Source: a virus. From it: a DNA stretch of 64,000 nt. The position numbers and the translations under genes were made by a program. The stretch covers positions 31,645-95,644 of IMG/VR virus record IMGVR_UViG_3300032235_000911; one strand, 5' to 3'. This document shows, piece after piece, positions 1 to 10,300 of the stretch; position 1 is the first letter of the stretch; the number at the start of each line of letters is the position of its first letter. The notes below the pieces were generated by a model, which saw nothing but the letters and a program-made list of their open reading frames with translations, did not search any database and was not told the origin of the DNA.

Positions 1-55
1 TTGATTTTGCTGCGTTATTTGTAAAATCGTTACTGCCTAGCTGTATTGTGGCCAT
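1..55 (-). CDS. 5' end of a virion-region gene (partial)
   Basis: An ATG at 55 opens a leftward frame that runs off the window edge after 18 codons (MATIQLGSNDFTNNAAKS). It lies just downstream of a terminator and continues the leftward block of tail genes, so a structural protein is likely. Too little is visible to name it. Confidence 0.5.
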   Translation of the reverse strand, partial: MATIQLGSNDFTNNAAKS

Positions 56-61
56 GTTTAT

Positions 62-98
62 AAAAAATTATCCCGTTAACTTATATAGTTAGCGGGAT
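62..98 (-). terminator. Rho-independent terminator
   Basis: On the minus strand an 11-bp stem (arms 88-98 and 70-80, one mismatch, 7-nt loop) is followed by a run of six T. It lies 27 bp after the stop of the leftward gene ending at 125 and just before the next leftward start at 55, so it separates two transcription units in the virion block. Confidence 0.8.
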
Positions 99-124
99 AA
101 AATAATGTTATAGTGAAATAACTA

Positions 125-1072
125 TTAGAAGTCTAATCTGACACGCATGATTAGTTCCGTGCTTGGAGTCTTTTTGATGGGTTCTGACAATTTCGCAACT
201 GCTAATAGTTGATTTGAACTATCATATAACCCAACTGTTGTTATATATGCTGCTGATTCTTTCGTTGGATCGCTTTCTTTTACACGAATCATGCTATCTT
301 CAAGATAGGTTGGGTTTGCACTATAGTTGAATTCATTGTTGTATGCGCGACAGAAGTATATAGCAGAGTTCAATTCGGTTACCGCATTAAAACTAATAGC
401 GGTTACGCCATTATTGCTTGCGGCTTTAGCCGTTAATACATTTAATGTATTAGCAGATGGTGTGCCGGGATAGCCGACCAAGGTATTAGATGCCTTTAGT
501 ACAACAATGCCTGCTTCATAAAAAACTGCCCCAACGATAGTACTGCCTATTTTAAGCTTTAATAATCTTGCTTCTCCGGTTTGGACTTCGTATGAAGTAC
601 CATATTCCTCACACTCATTTGTCCCATTAATAGTTATCTCAAAACTGCCAGATGCAATTTTATCTTTAATAGAGTTTCTTGGAATTGATAAATATATATA
701 CCCACCGTCAGGCATATTTGTTCCACCAAATACGTCACTAAACTTTTTTAAATCCCCATTTGCTTTATAGCCTAACAGCAAATGCCTAAACTGAGTGTCG
801 ACTCTCTGTGCGATAGTTTGGGCAGCTGGTAGAGTTGTTATAGTGGCAATAGAACTATAGCCAGCAGTTATACCAAATGAAATACCTAAGTTTTCGACAT
901 CTGGATCTGCATTTACGCCATATACATAAAAACTGCTATTGCTCGCGTCAGACCCGCCATATCTGATTTGATAGCCATAATCAGCTGCGCGCGTTAAACT
1001 TTTAGCTTCTACAAGTTCCGTTGAGCTTGTCACTCTATCGTTATCTGTTAGTTGTTTAAATGATTGAGCCAT
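125..1072 (-). CDS. Putative virion protein, 315 aa
   Basis: Not recognised. It is a soluble beta-rich sequence without a signal peptide or membrane helix, and is the last gene before the terminator. The N-terminus is polar and the remainder is rich in Gly, Asn, Thr and Tyr, as in phage tail or fibre-associated proteins. AAGG precedes the ATG by 7 nt. Position next to a protein with an LTDYGR motif and beyond the baseplate genes suggests a tail or baseplate-periphery role; this is inference from context only. Confidence 0.6.
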   Translation of the reverse strand: MAQSFKQLTDNDRVTSSTELVEAKSLTRAADYGYQIRYGGSDASNSSFYVYGVNADPDVENLGISFGITAGYSSIATITTLPAAQTIAQRVDTQFRHLLLGYKANGDLKKFSDVFGGTNMPDGGYIYLSIPRNSIKDKIASGSFEITINGTNECEEYGTSYEVQTGEARLLKLKIGSTIVGAVFYEAGIVVLKASNTLVGYPGTPSANTLNVLTAKAASNNGVTAISFNAVTELNSAIYFCRAYNNEFNYSANPTYLEDSMIRVKESDPTKESAAYITTVGLYDSSNQLLAVAKLSEPIKKTPSTELIMRVRLDF

Positions 1073-1094
1073 TTTTTTACCTTATTTATTGTAG

Positions 1095-2045
1095 TTATGG
1101 TACATATTTGACGAACGCAACAGGAATATCAATAGAATAACCGGTTGTTGCACCAACTACCTTGACATGTGTTGGTATATAAACATAGCTTCTGGACGCC
1201 CAGCTTGTCACGCTTTTGCCATATTTATCAAAATGCGTAGAGTTGTTTACAAGATCCATTTTAGCCTTGATGCTAAACTCTAGTTTTGTACCCCTTGAGC
1301 CTTGGATAACCGAATCTGGGTTTTCGTTGAGGCTTGTGTCTGAGTTGTAGACCTTCATTTGTTTAACAAAATCTCCTGTGCCATCAAGAGTAAACTTATA
1401 CATTGCGATTTGGTCATCGTCAATAACTGGATCAACTGGCGCTGGTGTTCCATCTGGAAGCGTTAGTGCTCCAAAGCGGTTGTCGATAAACACATTATAT
1501 TCGCGTTCATAAAGATCTGGCATTGAAGCAAGCGAAACGGTTCGATCTGACTTTGAGCTATCTAGCCCTTGGTCTACGCGGACATAGTTTTGACCACTAG
1601 TTAAAATACCACTTGTTTTATTACCAAGAGAAACTGTAAGCGCTGCTGTTGTGTTTAGATCAGAACGATTGACGGGCACAGCGAAACCGGTAAAAGCACT
1701 ACCAAAGAATGCAGCAGTGTCATTTGGGCGATCCCCACCGGAAGCTGCGTTTAGCTTTAAAATAGGCAGGAAAAGCAAATTCTTTGAAGCTATTGTCAAA
1801 AGTTTGCTCTTTAGAGACGCAGCATTATTAGTAAAAGCCTCTAGGATAGGCGTAGCCATGATAAGTTCATCTTTGCGGGCACTTTCTACGCCCTCTTGAT
1901 ATAAACTATAGTCAATTTCGTCGTCACCAAGCGCAAACTTTACGATATTAAATGAACCATCGCCACGCGCAAGCAACAATCTACCGTAATCTGTAAGTAC
2001 TGCATCTAGTACGATGTCGCTGTTGTTATTTAAAAAAGTTGACAT
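1095..2045 (-). CDS. Phage virion structural protein with LTDYGR N-terminal motif
   Basis: A 316-aa protein whose first 45 residues contain LTDYGRLLLARGDGSF and ALGDDEIDYSLY. I recall this motif from structural proteins of T4-like and other myoviruses, and it recurs in weaker form at the N-terminus of the gene at 6545-7396. The remainder looks like a beta-rich virion protein. AGGA lies 8 nt before the ATG. Role within the virion is unknown; tail or baseplate is the likely place. Confidence 0.7.
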   Translation of the reverse strand: MSTFLNNNSDIVLDAVLTDYGRLLLARGDGSFNIVKFALGDDEIDYSLYQEGVESARKDELIMATPILEAFTNNAASLKSKLLTIASKNLLFLPILKLNAASGGDRPNDTAAFFGSAFTGFAVPVNRSDLNTTAALTVSLGNKTSGILTSGQNYVRVDQGLDSSKSDRTVSLASMPDLYEREYNVFIDNRFGALTLPDGTPAPVDPVIDDDQIAMYKFTLDGTGDFVKQMKVYNSDTSLNENPDSVIQGSRGTKLEFSIKAKMDLVNNSTHFDKYGKSVTSWASRSYVYIPTHVKVVGATTGYSIDIPVAFVKYVP

Positions 2046-2088
2046 ATTTTTATTCCTGTATAAGTTCTTCTATAAATAGAAGGGTATT

Positions 2089-4236
2089 TTATATTTTCTT
2101 GTTTAATTTTGCTTTTACCGTATAGCGCAGGATGCGGTTACTTTTTTTAGATCTAATCTGTAATACAAAGCCTCTATTCCATACCTTTTCGCTATCTGGA
2201 CCTAATTCTACGTCACTTATGCTTTCTGGTTGTTCTGTTCTAGGTATAAGCTGAATTTGGCTTGGTTTTATTAGTAAATATCTACGGAAGTTTTTATTTT
2301 TAATTTTTTCCATAGTTTTTTTGATATTTATTTCATTTTTTATTAGATATCTATATCCGTCATCGTCTCTAAGTTCTACTTCGTATATTTTTGATGGGTT
2401 TGAAGCAATATCGTGCGCGTTTAGGTATCTAAACATAAAATAGTATTTCTTATTAGGCACGATCATATCAAGTATGTCACGCTGATCGCTTGTTAATTCT
2501 AACGTTTTATATTTTTTTCCCTGAAAGGAGATGTAGCTTGTTGGACGATCTACTGTTTTATATATTTCTAACTTTACCATTCCATCTAATATTTTTGAAT
2601 GTATATTTTCCGGTATAATATTCTCTTGTGACTTACGGATTAATTCTAGCTGTTCAAGATCGCCTAACTCAACAGGTTCAAATACTTCATTTTCTTCTAG
2701 TGCAGATTGTTTGCGATGAATATAAAACTTGCCACTTTCATAAGCAAAGTCTATTTCTGGTTTTGTGGCTGGCGTATCGAGTACGGCACCATTAAAACGC
2801 GATACTGTAACCTCTAGTACTCTATAATCTATCGAGTTAGACACTGTAAACTTATAATATCCACTATCTATATCTCGCAACATCTCAAGGTCTTCATTTT
2901 CGTAATACGTATCATATGTATATTTATTGCCGTATACAAGAACATATGTTTTTAACGTATAAAAATATTCTGTACCGTATTTGATCTGTGAATCATAAAA
3001 ACTAATCAGGTTATCGCTGGTCACATCGAACCAAAATGTTTGTAATATTTTTGATTCGTGGTTAAAAAGTCTTTTTTCAATCTTATAGATTAAGACTTCA
3101 TTATTGGCTTTTTTATTAGTAAATTCTTGGTAGTTTCGTTTATTTTTAGAAATATCTTTTTTCAGTTTCTCAAGTATTCGTGAAAATTCCAACGCATCCG
3201 CGGGTGACGCATTATTATAAGTCTCCAGCGACAGCCAATCGCGTAACGAGTAGGAATTTATTTCATATTGACTAGCCCTGCTATCGGCAACAATATATTT
3301 TTTTATTTCCGCGTTTTCAGAGTTCTTTAAATGATCGGTTAGATTATTATATATTAGATTTTTATTTTTAAAGGTATGTACAATATTATCTTTTGAGTTT
3401 GCAAAATTTGAAAAAGTTAACTTCATATAGAATGGAAATGGTGATGCGTATTTTTCGAAAGACTTAATAATGTTTGTATATTCTATACGATTATTTATAT
3501 TTTGCGATGTTGCTTTTATCTCACTTAATACGATATTAGCATCTGTATTTTTTACCGCTTTAGCGTATGTTGTGTAGTATTTTTTAAATGCCTCAACGGT
3601 ATTTTCAAGCCTGCATAGCCCATCAACGACAGATTCTGGTATGAGACCACCAAGGCGAAGCGTTAAGTTCTCTAGCTCATCTCTTGCACTTAAGTCTTTA
3701 TTTTTTAAAATATTATATACTGTTGGCAGAACAGAGACGCTAAACATTGGATCAGCCAGCATCGCTTCGTATTCCGGCGCATGAAAGTTATATATAAATT
3801 CACGATTTATTACACTATTTGAATCTGGCTTGATAAGTGACTGTTCCGTTATTCTGTTTAATGTCTTTATATCGGTTGAGTGATCGTAGAAATTTTGATT
3901 TCTAACAGAATCAATCAAGTTTGTTGCATAATCTTTCCATGCAGATGAATCATACTCACGAGTCAACAAGCCATTCTGTAGGTAAGTTTCATTAAACCTA
4001 TCGCGATCAACGCGCAGCCTATATACATCACCATTTATATGGTCAATATTAAAAAGCGGTGTCATTTTTGGTCTATCTAGTCGGTTTCCATCAAATACAA
4101 AAAAATCACCAGAATAATATCTTATAAAATCAGACATTTGGGCAGTGTCTGATTTAAAATTTATATTTTCTAAATCTAGTTCTGCAACAAACGAATCTGC
4201 GTCGAGCATATTTATAGTATTTTTTAAGTTTTTCAT
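2089..4236 (-). CDS. Large virion protein, 715 aa, unrecognised
   Basis: Mostly charged alpha/beta sequence with no membrane helix. Two stretches resemble fibronectin-type beta sandwiches: around residues 420-455 (EYFYTLKTYVLVYGNKYTYD) and 595-640, ending YEVELRDDDGY. The ATG at 4236 shares its A with the stop of the upstream gene (TAATG), so translation is probably coupled. It belongs to the tail/baseplate operon by position. No family assignment is made. Confidence 0.65.
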   Translation of the reverse strand: MKNLKNTINMLDADSFVAELDLENINFKSDTAQMSDFIRYYSGDFFVFDGNRLDRPKMTPLFNIDHINGDVYRLRVDRDRFNETYLQNGLLTREYDSSAWKDYATNLIDSVRNQNFYDHSTDIKTLNRITEQSLIKPDSNSVINREFIYNFHAPEYEAMLADPMFSVSVLPTVYNILKNKDLSARDELENLTLRLGGLIPESVVDGLCRLENTVEAFKKYYTTYAKAVKNTDANIVLSEIKATSQNINNRIEYTNIIKSFEKYASPFPFYMKLTFSNFANSKDNIVHTFKNKNLIYNNLTDHLKNSENAEIKKYIVADSRASQYEINSYSLRDWLSLETYNNASPADALEFSRILEKLKKDISKNKRNYQEFTNKKANNEVLIYKIEKRLFNHESKILQTFWFDVTSDNLISFYDSQIKYGTEYFYTLKTYVLVYGNKYTYDTYYENEDLEMLRDIDSGYYKFTVSNSIDYRVLEVTVSRFNGAVLDTPATKPEIDFAYESGKFYIHRKQSALEENEVFEPVELGDLEQLELIRKSQENIIPENIHSKILDGMVKLEIYKTVDRPTSYISFQGKKYKTLELTSDQRDILDMIVPNKKYYFMFRYLNAHDIASNPSKIYEVELRDDDGYRYLIKNEINIKKTMEKIKNKNFRRYLLIKPSQIQLIPRTEQPESISDVELGPDSEKVWNRGFVLQIRSKKSNRILRYTVKAKLNKKI

Positions 4237-6545
4237 TAGATGTCATCTACCGTTATAGTATAATCTGCGTCTGAATCTATATTTTGTATAGCCCCTGGTA
4301 TTACATTATATAACATATCATCAACAACACCAAGTATCGACGTTTGTACATCCTTACGGCCAGCCTCCTCTTGATATTTTACTATGTAATACTGATTCAG
4401 ATGTCGTAGGCCGTCAAAAAGCTTACTAACATTTAATTTTTCCATTGAGTAAAGGGAATAATTACTGCCTTTATATTTTTCTTCTTCTGTGAAGATACTA
4501 TTATAGTAAAATATTGATCTTGATTTAAGTTTTGGATCGTCTTTTGTCAAGGAATCAATAAGAGCTTTTGGGTTCTGTTGTTTGGAGGTATCATATGCGG
4601 CGTTGTACTGGATTACGGTATCACTAGTAGGTTTCTCTGGTGCTATAAATACAACTTGGTCTGCGGCGAGATACAGCGCAGTTACACCAGACCCAGCTAT
4701 CATTGCTTCGGAAGCTGGTGTGGAGTCCCCATTTATATCAAAAAGTATATTTTTAAAATACTTATCGGCTGAGGTATTGTTTTTTTGTAATAGCGTATCG
4801 ACTGTTATGCCGTCATCAAGAAACTGAAATACCGATGATGCATATTTATCATAATATTTCATATACTCAAAGTCTTTTTTTACATTCTTACTGCTAATAA
4901 CTTCACTTTGATATTCTCTTGCTTTTATATATATTTCGTTCAGCGCATCGATCTGGTTTTTATCAAGCAAGTCATTTATTAAATAAGAATTGCTTGGTAA
5001 ATCTACTGTAAATATCGAAAAGGTACTAACGCGATTTCTTGTTGTAAGCGATGGATTAGCATAATATTTACTGCTTTCTAAGTATTTTCTAACTTCGCGC
5101 TCTTCTGGTTGCAGAACTCTTGCGCCACTATTGACGTAGTCTAGCCTTGCAGTTAAGTTGTCAGTAACGGCAACCTCATAGCCAGTAGCAAAATCGTATG
5201 TATAATCTATTGCATTTTTAAATATTTTTGTATATCTAGTGCTGCTATCTTCCTTACGCGAAGAGCCAACTGTTTTACTATACTTAACATTTTTCGAAAA
5301 CTGCGCGCACACTTGATATAAATCTGTGATATGCTTCAATAGTTGTTCTAAGATATTTGTATTTGTTGTAAGTGGATGGCAGCATGAAACATAATTTGCA
5401 AGAAGTTGCTCTACCGGTATGTCTGTAAAGACAAATGTTGCCTCTGCGACCTCAATTAAAATATCCGATAGGATTGCAAAAAATTCTATTTCGATCTCAC
5501 CGCCATTACGATTTATATATTTTTCTTTTTGGTCAAAATCATTCTGAAAGAAATACCTGCCCGCATCCTCAATTAGTTCATGAGTCTGATAATAATGTAA
5601 TTTATTGCGATATTTGGCTATCTTCTCCTCAGCCAACAGTAATCTTGGTAGGATATATTCATCAAAAAATACTTCTGACGCATCAAAGATATCTAGATCA
5701 AGTTTTATATCATAAATAAAGCTATTGTTATTTTCATTTATTTCCGTAAAAGAAACAAGAAACTCGCAGGAGTTATCATTTAATCTATATGAATTAAAGA
5801 TAGCAGGGGTTATTTTATAATCTTCTTTGCTATCTGATATTTTTTTATATAATCTACAACCGTCTATTTTTATATAAGAATTGCTTGAGATATAATCAAA
5901 AAAAGATTTATAGTTTTGTAAGATATTGTAATTTTTAGAATTATTTGTTAAATATTTTCCAAGATCGATCTTTATAGTGCAGTTTGCGCTCTTATCAACA
6001 GTATAGCCAACATATAAGTCCTCTGAATAGTTTTTATTTAGCGTTGGAGTGAAACTACTGCCGCGTTTAAATTGTGGATTTAGTAAGCCAAAATCTTTTA
6101 TTTTATTTAAATATTGTAGTCCCTGGAATTCGATTCGCTGTTCACTTAAAACCTCTTCTGCTACCTTTGATCCAACGATGTAATCATTTCCGCAGTAGGC
6201 TATTACGTTAGAAATTTTTTCTTCGCCTCTCTCAAATACAACATAATTTTCATACTTTAAAGATTTACCGTCAACAAAAGAATTTAAGCTTTTAACTTTT
6301 GTTTGTTCTTTTGATCCGCTGTATGTTAGTTGCACTGTAAAATTATTTATAACATCGCTATTGGCCGACCAACGTGGCTGACCTGTATTTACGTCAACCT
6401 CGTCAAGCAGATAGAAATAAACTTTTACTTCTTTTTTATTTTTTGATAACTCTATTGATGAAATATAGACATCTGGCGCGAGATAATTATATCTACGATC
6501 GCCATCTATTCCGCTTAAATCTTGAACATCTAACACATCCAACAT
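4236..6545 (-). CDS. Large virion protein, 769 aa, unrecognised
   Basis: No recognisable domain. The sequence is rich in Asn, Lys, Tyr and acidic residues, typical of the neighbouring tail genes. I place the start at the ATG at 6545, which overlaps the stop of the upstream gene (TGATG) and has AAGGA 10 nt upstream; a TTG six bases earlier is less likely. Length, composition and one-base overlaps with both neighbours suggest a baseplate-associated structural protein, but nothing in the sequence proves this. Confidence 0.6.
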   Translation of the reverse strand: MLDVLDVQDLSGIDGDRRYNYLAPDVYISSIELSKNKKEVKVYFYLLDEVDVNTGQPRWSANSDVINNFTVQLTYSGSKEQTKVKSLNSFVDGKSLKYENYVVFERGEEKISNVIAYCGNDYIVGSKVAEEVLSEQRIEFQGLQYLNKIKDFGLLNPQFKRGSSFTPTLNKNYSEDLYVGYTVDKSANCTIKIDLGKYLTNNSKNYNILQNYKSFFDYISSNSYIKIDGCRLYKKISDSKEDYKITPAIFNSYRLNDNSCEFLVSFTEINENNNSFIYDIKLDLDIFDASEVFFDEYILPRLLLAEEKIAKYRNKLHYYQTHELIEDAGRYFFQNDFDQKEKYINRNGGEIEIEFFAILSDILIEVAEATFVFTDIPVEQLLANYVSCCHPLTTNTNILEQLLKHITDLYQVCAQFSKNVKYSKTVGSSRKEDSSTRYTKIFKNAIDYTYDFATGYEVAVTDNLTARLDYVNSGARVLQPEEREVRKYLESSKYYANPSLTTRNRVSTFSIFTVDLPSNSYLINDLLDKNQIDALNEIYIKAREYQSEVISSKNVKKDFEYMKYYDKYASSVFQFLDDGITVDTLLQKNNTSADKYFKNILFDINGDSTPASEAMIAGSGVTALYLAADQVVFIAPEKPTSDTVIQYNAAYDTSKQQNPKALIDSLTKDDPKLKSRSIFYYNSIFTEEEKYKGSNYSLYSMEKLNVSKLFDGLRHLNQYYIVKYQEEAGRKDVQTSILGVVDDMLYNVIPGAIQNIDSDADYTITVDDI

Positions 6546-7396
6546 CAGCAATCATCCTTAACAGGCCCATCGAAATTTGTTGAGTAGGTGCCTTGCATAA
6601 CTGGCTTTTGCGTTTTCTGTAGGCTCTTTATTAACTCAATATCTATTTCATCATCGGCTTCTATTTCTAAAAAATATTGTACTTCGCCGCTTGTTTGTTT
6701 TGTATCTCTATAAACTGTTGGCATTTCGTTTTGACTATAAAGTATCCCATCTATTATGTTTGATTGTTTTTGATCAAATATCAATTGATTTAACATATGT
6801 TCACCGGCATTTATATCTTCGATGTACACCTCAAGCTCAAAATTTTCAGCGTCATCTTCGCAGTTCATCTCTTTTAGATCAATGAGGATATAATCTTCGT
6901 GTATTGTCAGCGTTTTATCGTTATCAAAGTCAAAAGTAGATACATCTTTACCGTCTAAAGTTAGTTTATCTGTGTCTACTAGCTGTGCCTCGACATTAAT
7001 ATCGGTTAAATCAAACTGCTTTAGCGCATAGCTGGACTGTACTGTAATGAACTTATGTTTTTCGTGACTATACTGTAAGGTCTGTTCTTGGTAGTTCGCA
7101 GTTCCATTTAAAATGTTTATATCCCAAGCTGGTGCATACTCTGCCGCCATGGACGACTTGCCCATCGGGAACATCAATGCTTTACTGTTTCGAGTTAGCG
7201 AGCCAAACGTTATTGTGTCAAACAGTCTAGCTTGTATGCTATTTTGGTCTTCGTCTGCTCCGTTTTCATAAATTATACCATCGTCAAAAAAGCTTACAAA
7301 ATGCGGTTGTAATTTGCCTTTACTTAGACATTTCTTGCCGTGATTTGTAAGTTCAAATGCGATAACATCCTGTTTTTTATCTAAAAAATTAGGCAT
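6545..7396 (-). CDS. Virion structural protein related to the 1095-2045 product at its N-terminus
   Basis: A 283-aa protein. The first 45 residues (FELTNHGKKCLSKGKLQPHF, then FFDDGIIY) align with the LTDYGRLLLARGDGSF...DDEIDY motif of the protein at 1095-2045, suggesting a shared N-terminal attachment domain. The rest is acidic and beta-rich. ATG and the preceding gene's stop form TAATG. A tail or baseplate structural role is inferred from context. Confidence 0.65.
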   Translation of the reverse strand: MPNFLDKKQDVIAFELTNHGKKCLSKGKLQPHFVSFFDDGIIYENGADEDQNSIQARLFDTITFGSLTRNSKALMFPMGKSSMAAEYAPAWDINILNGTANYQEQTLQYSHEKHKFITVQSSYALKQFDLTDINVEAQLVDTDKLTLDGKDVSTFDFDNDKTLTIHEDYILIDLKEMNCEDDAENFELEVYIEDINAGEHMLNQLIFDQKQSNIIDGILYSQNEMPTVYRDTKQTSGEVQYFLEIEADDEIDIELIKSLQKTQKPVMQGTYSTNFDGPVKDDC

Positions 7397-10300
7397 TAGC
7401 TTTTGTTACCTTTAAAAACATCTGGTATTTTTATTTCTCTATTTTTAATCTGCTCTATCTCATCGCTTAGTACTCTAAACTGTATATCTGTATTTACTAA
7501 TGTAGGCTCGGTTGATAGTGTATCTGATGTATAACCTTCGCCGGCCTGTATATTAAGTAGCTCAACAAGAGAAAAGTGGTCGTAAGGCCAGTTAAATGTG
7601 TTCCATGGTATATCTGTATATCTTGTATCTTCATTTTTCTTTATTATTGAATTATATTCACGATTTGCCTTTCTTTTTACCTTAAAAACAATACCGTCAA
7701 GACTATCGTTTGTTAAATATTGTCTTACTTCTTCGGATAGCACCTCAAGTGGACTAAATTTATGTCTTATTTCTAATGTTTGTTCTTCCGGTGTAAAGCC
7801 AATCTTTGGAAGAGTACCTTGCCAAATTTTTGCTAGGTCGTCTTTGTCTAGTTCGTGTGTAAATTCCGCAACATAAAACACAAAAGGCTCAAGATTATTG
7901 CTGTTGTCTAGCCAGTTTAGATATGGAGGTATATTATACTCAAGCATATTTTTTATTAATTTAACGATGCTGTTGTTATAATTTAGATTTTTATTCCTAA
8001 AAAAGATATATTCTATCTCTTTTATTGTTTTCGTACGGTAGTCGAATCCCAAAATGGTTTTAATTGTCTCGGGATCTATTTTTATTAGATATTTGTCTTT
8101 TAGATATCCGCTTTGAACTTTTTTGAAAAGTGAATTATTTTCTGCGTTAACGGAAGTTGAGTATGGCAGTAATAACATTCCTTCGCTGATTATCTTTTTA
8201 TCAGCAATAGTTCCAATTGATTTAGATTCTTTTTTAAAGCCGACAAGATCCATTAAGGAACCGGTTTCTTCTGCGTTTACTCCGTCTGTATCTTCTAGAG
8301 TTAACTGGACGCTGTTGTTATCGCTTGGTACTGCGCCTAATCGGTTCCATATCCCGTTAATTTGAGAGCTAGTAACCTGAAGTGTTATTGGAATAGCGTT
8401 TGAGGCATAAAAATTATTAGGCAGAACGTTGTTATATTCATTTACGTATTCTGCAAGAACAGCACCATCTAAAACTATTTCTTTTGCTATGCTTGGTTCC
8501 TTTTTTTCATTTATGTAGTTAATAAGAGGCGATTCAAATTTTGTTTGAATTACCCATTTTCTGTTAGGCGTTGAAGTGGTAGTTTGTGAAATTTCTTGTC
8601 CTGTTATCGCATCAGTTGTAACTAAGGGCGATTCAACTAAGTCAAGAAGCCTACAACAACTATCTAAGTTCATAGCATGATAATATGTTATATTGAGTGG
8701 ATTCTCAGTGGAGTGATCCGAACCCCACTGAATTCTATTTATTGATATTCTGTTGATTTGATCTGCGGTAAATTTTTCCCCATTCCCGGTGTATTCAAAT
8801 TTTATATACGTATCCTTTCCGCCATCTCTAAGATATGGAGGTGCATATGGTAGATATATTTCATCGCTAACTGTCCCAGTATGATCCTTGCCAGAATAGT
8901 ATGCCTGGCATGGTGGACCAAAAAGCGACGTAACAGGTACATCGTTAGAAGCACTGTTGAACATACTAAAATTTTGTGATTTGCTTATCCTTAAATTCAT
9001 AACATATTTTTTACCATTTTCTGATAGCTTGAAGTTTTTTTCTCCAAGAGATTCAAAATATGTTAGTTCGTTATTTTTTAAGAAGAAGTTGGGAACTTCT
9101 GAAATAAAATTATTTATAGCATATCGGTATAAAGTATTTTGACCATTTTCAATGCTATCTATATCAATAGAAGGATATAGAAGCTCTGGCTTGATCTCTT
9201 CAAGTTCCGAAATCGTATTAGAAAAAAATGATATGTATCTTGTTGGATCTAGATAGTATAAATTTCTTCCTAGAAGAGACTTTAGTGACGACTTTGGATC
9301 TAAGATTGCTTCGAATGGCAGTATATTTGTTATTTTTTTAACTGCGATAGAGCTATCTATTTTAAATTCTACAGTGCAATCAACACTATTGCAATTCGGA
9401 TTATTAAGTGGATATGGCGTATTTACACTACTGTCTGTATAAATTCTTTTTAACACAGAACTATAGATCTCTTCACTTCCAAGTAAAGTGTTGGACGCTA
9501 GCACAGGGTAACTAACTGCCAAACCAGATTTAATTGAGTTAAATAATATTCCTGGAGCAAAAAATGGTTGTATCAAAGTTTGCGCACCATGCTTTGAAGA
9601 GCCGTTCGTAACCTTTAGATTGTTGAAATCATATTCTTCCTGAAAATATCTCGCAATTTGTTTCGTGCGTTCCGCTGGGTAGAATCCCGCATATGGTAAC
9701 ATTTTTTTGATACCACTAAGTCTTATTACAAATTCATTTGTTTTTTTATCAATAAATTTATTGATATTTATTTTAAATTTATAGATTTCGCTGTCGCTTA
9801 GTTGTACGTTGTCGTTGTATCCGCGCAAATTCAGACTAAGATCCAGGCTTTCACTCGAACCTGTTATGTCTCCTAAGATATTTGACATTACATATTCTGG
9901 TATTATTGAATAATTTTTAGAAATATGTTTTAAGTTTTCATAAAAACTTGCATACGAGTTATATGAGGCAGTTATCCTGCTGTCAACTGCGCCTTGGTAT
10001 GAATCATTTAGCAAAATTCTTGCTGTCACTGGATTCATATATGGCGCGCTGGCATAGCTAAGACCTGATATTTCTCCTAGATCGGTTATCGTTATAAAGT
10101 TATTAAAGATAAACTGTGGTTTTGGTTGTATTCTTTGTACAAATAGATTATTGTTTATAGGATTTTTTGTGTTTATTTTTCCTCTTGTAAATGGAAACAA
10201 CTCCTGATGTCCAAAAGGTCCTATATCACCATATGTTGAATCATCTAGAAAGTCAATTTCTAGTTTATCAAAACTATTTTTAAAAATATTTGTATTGTTG

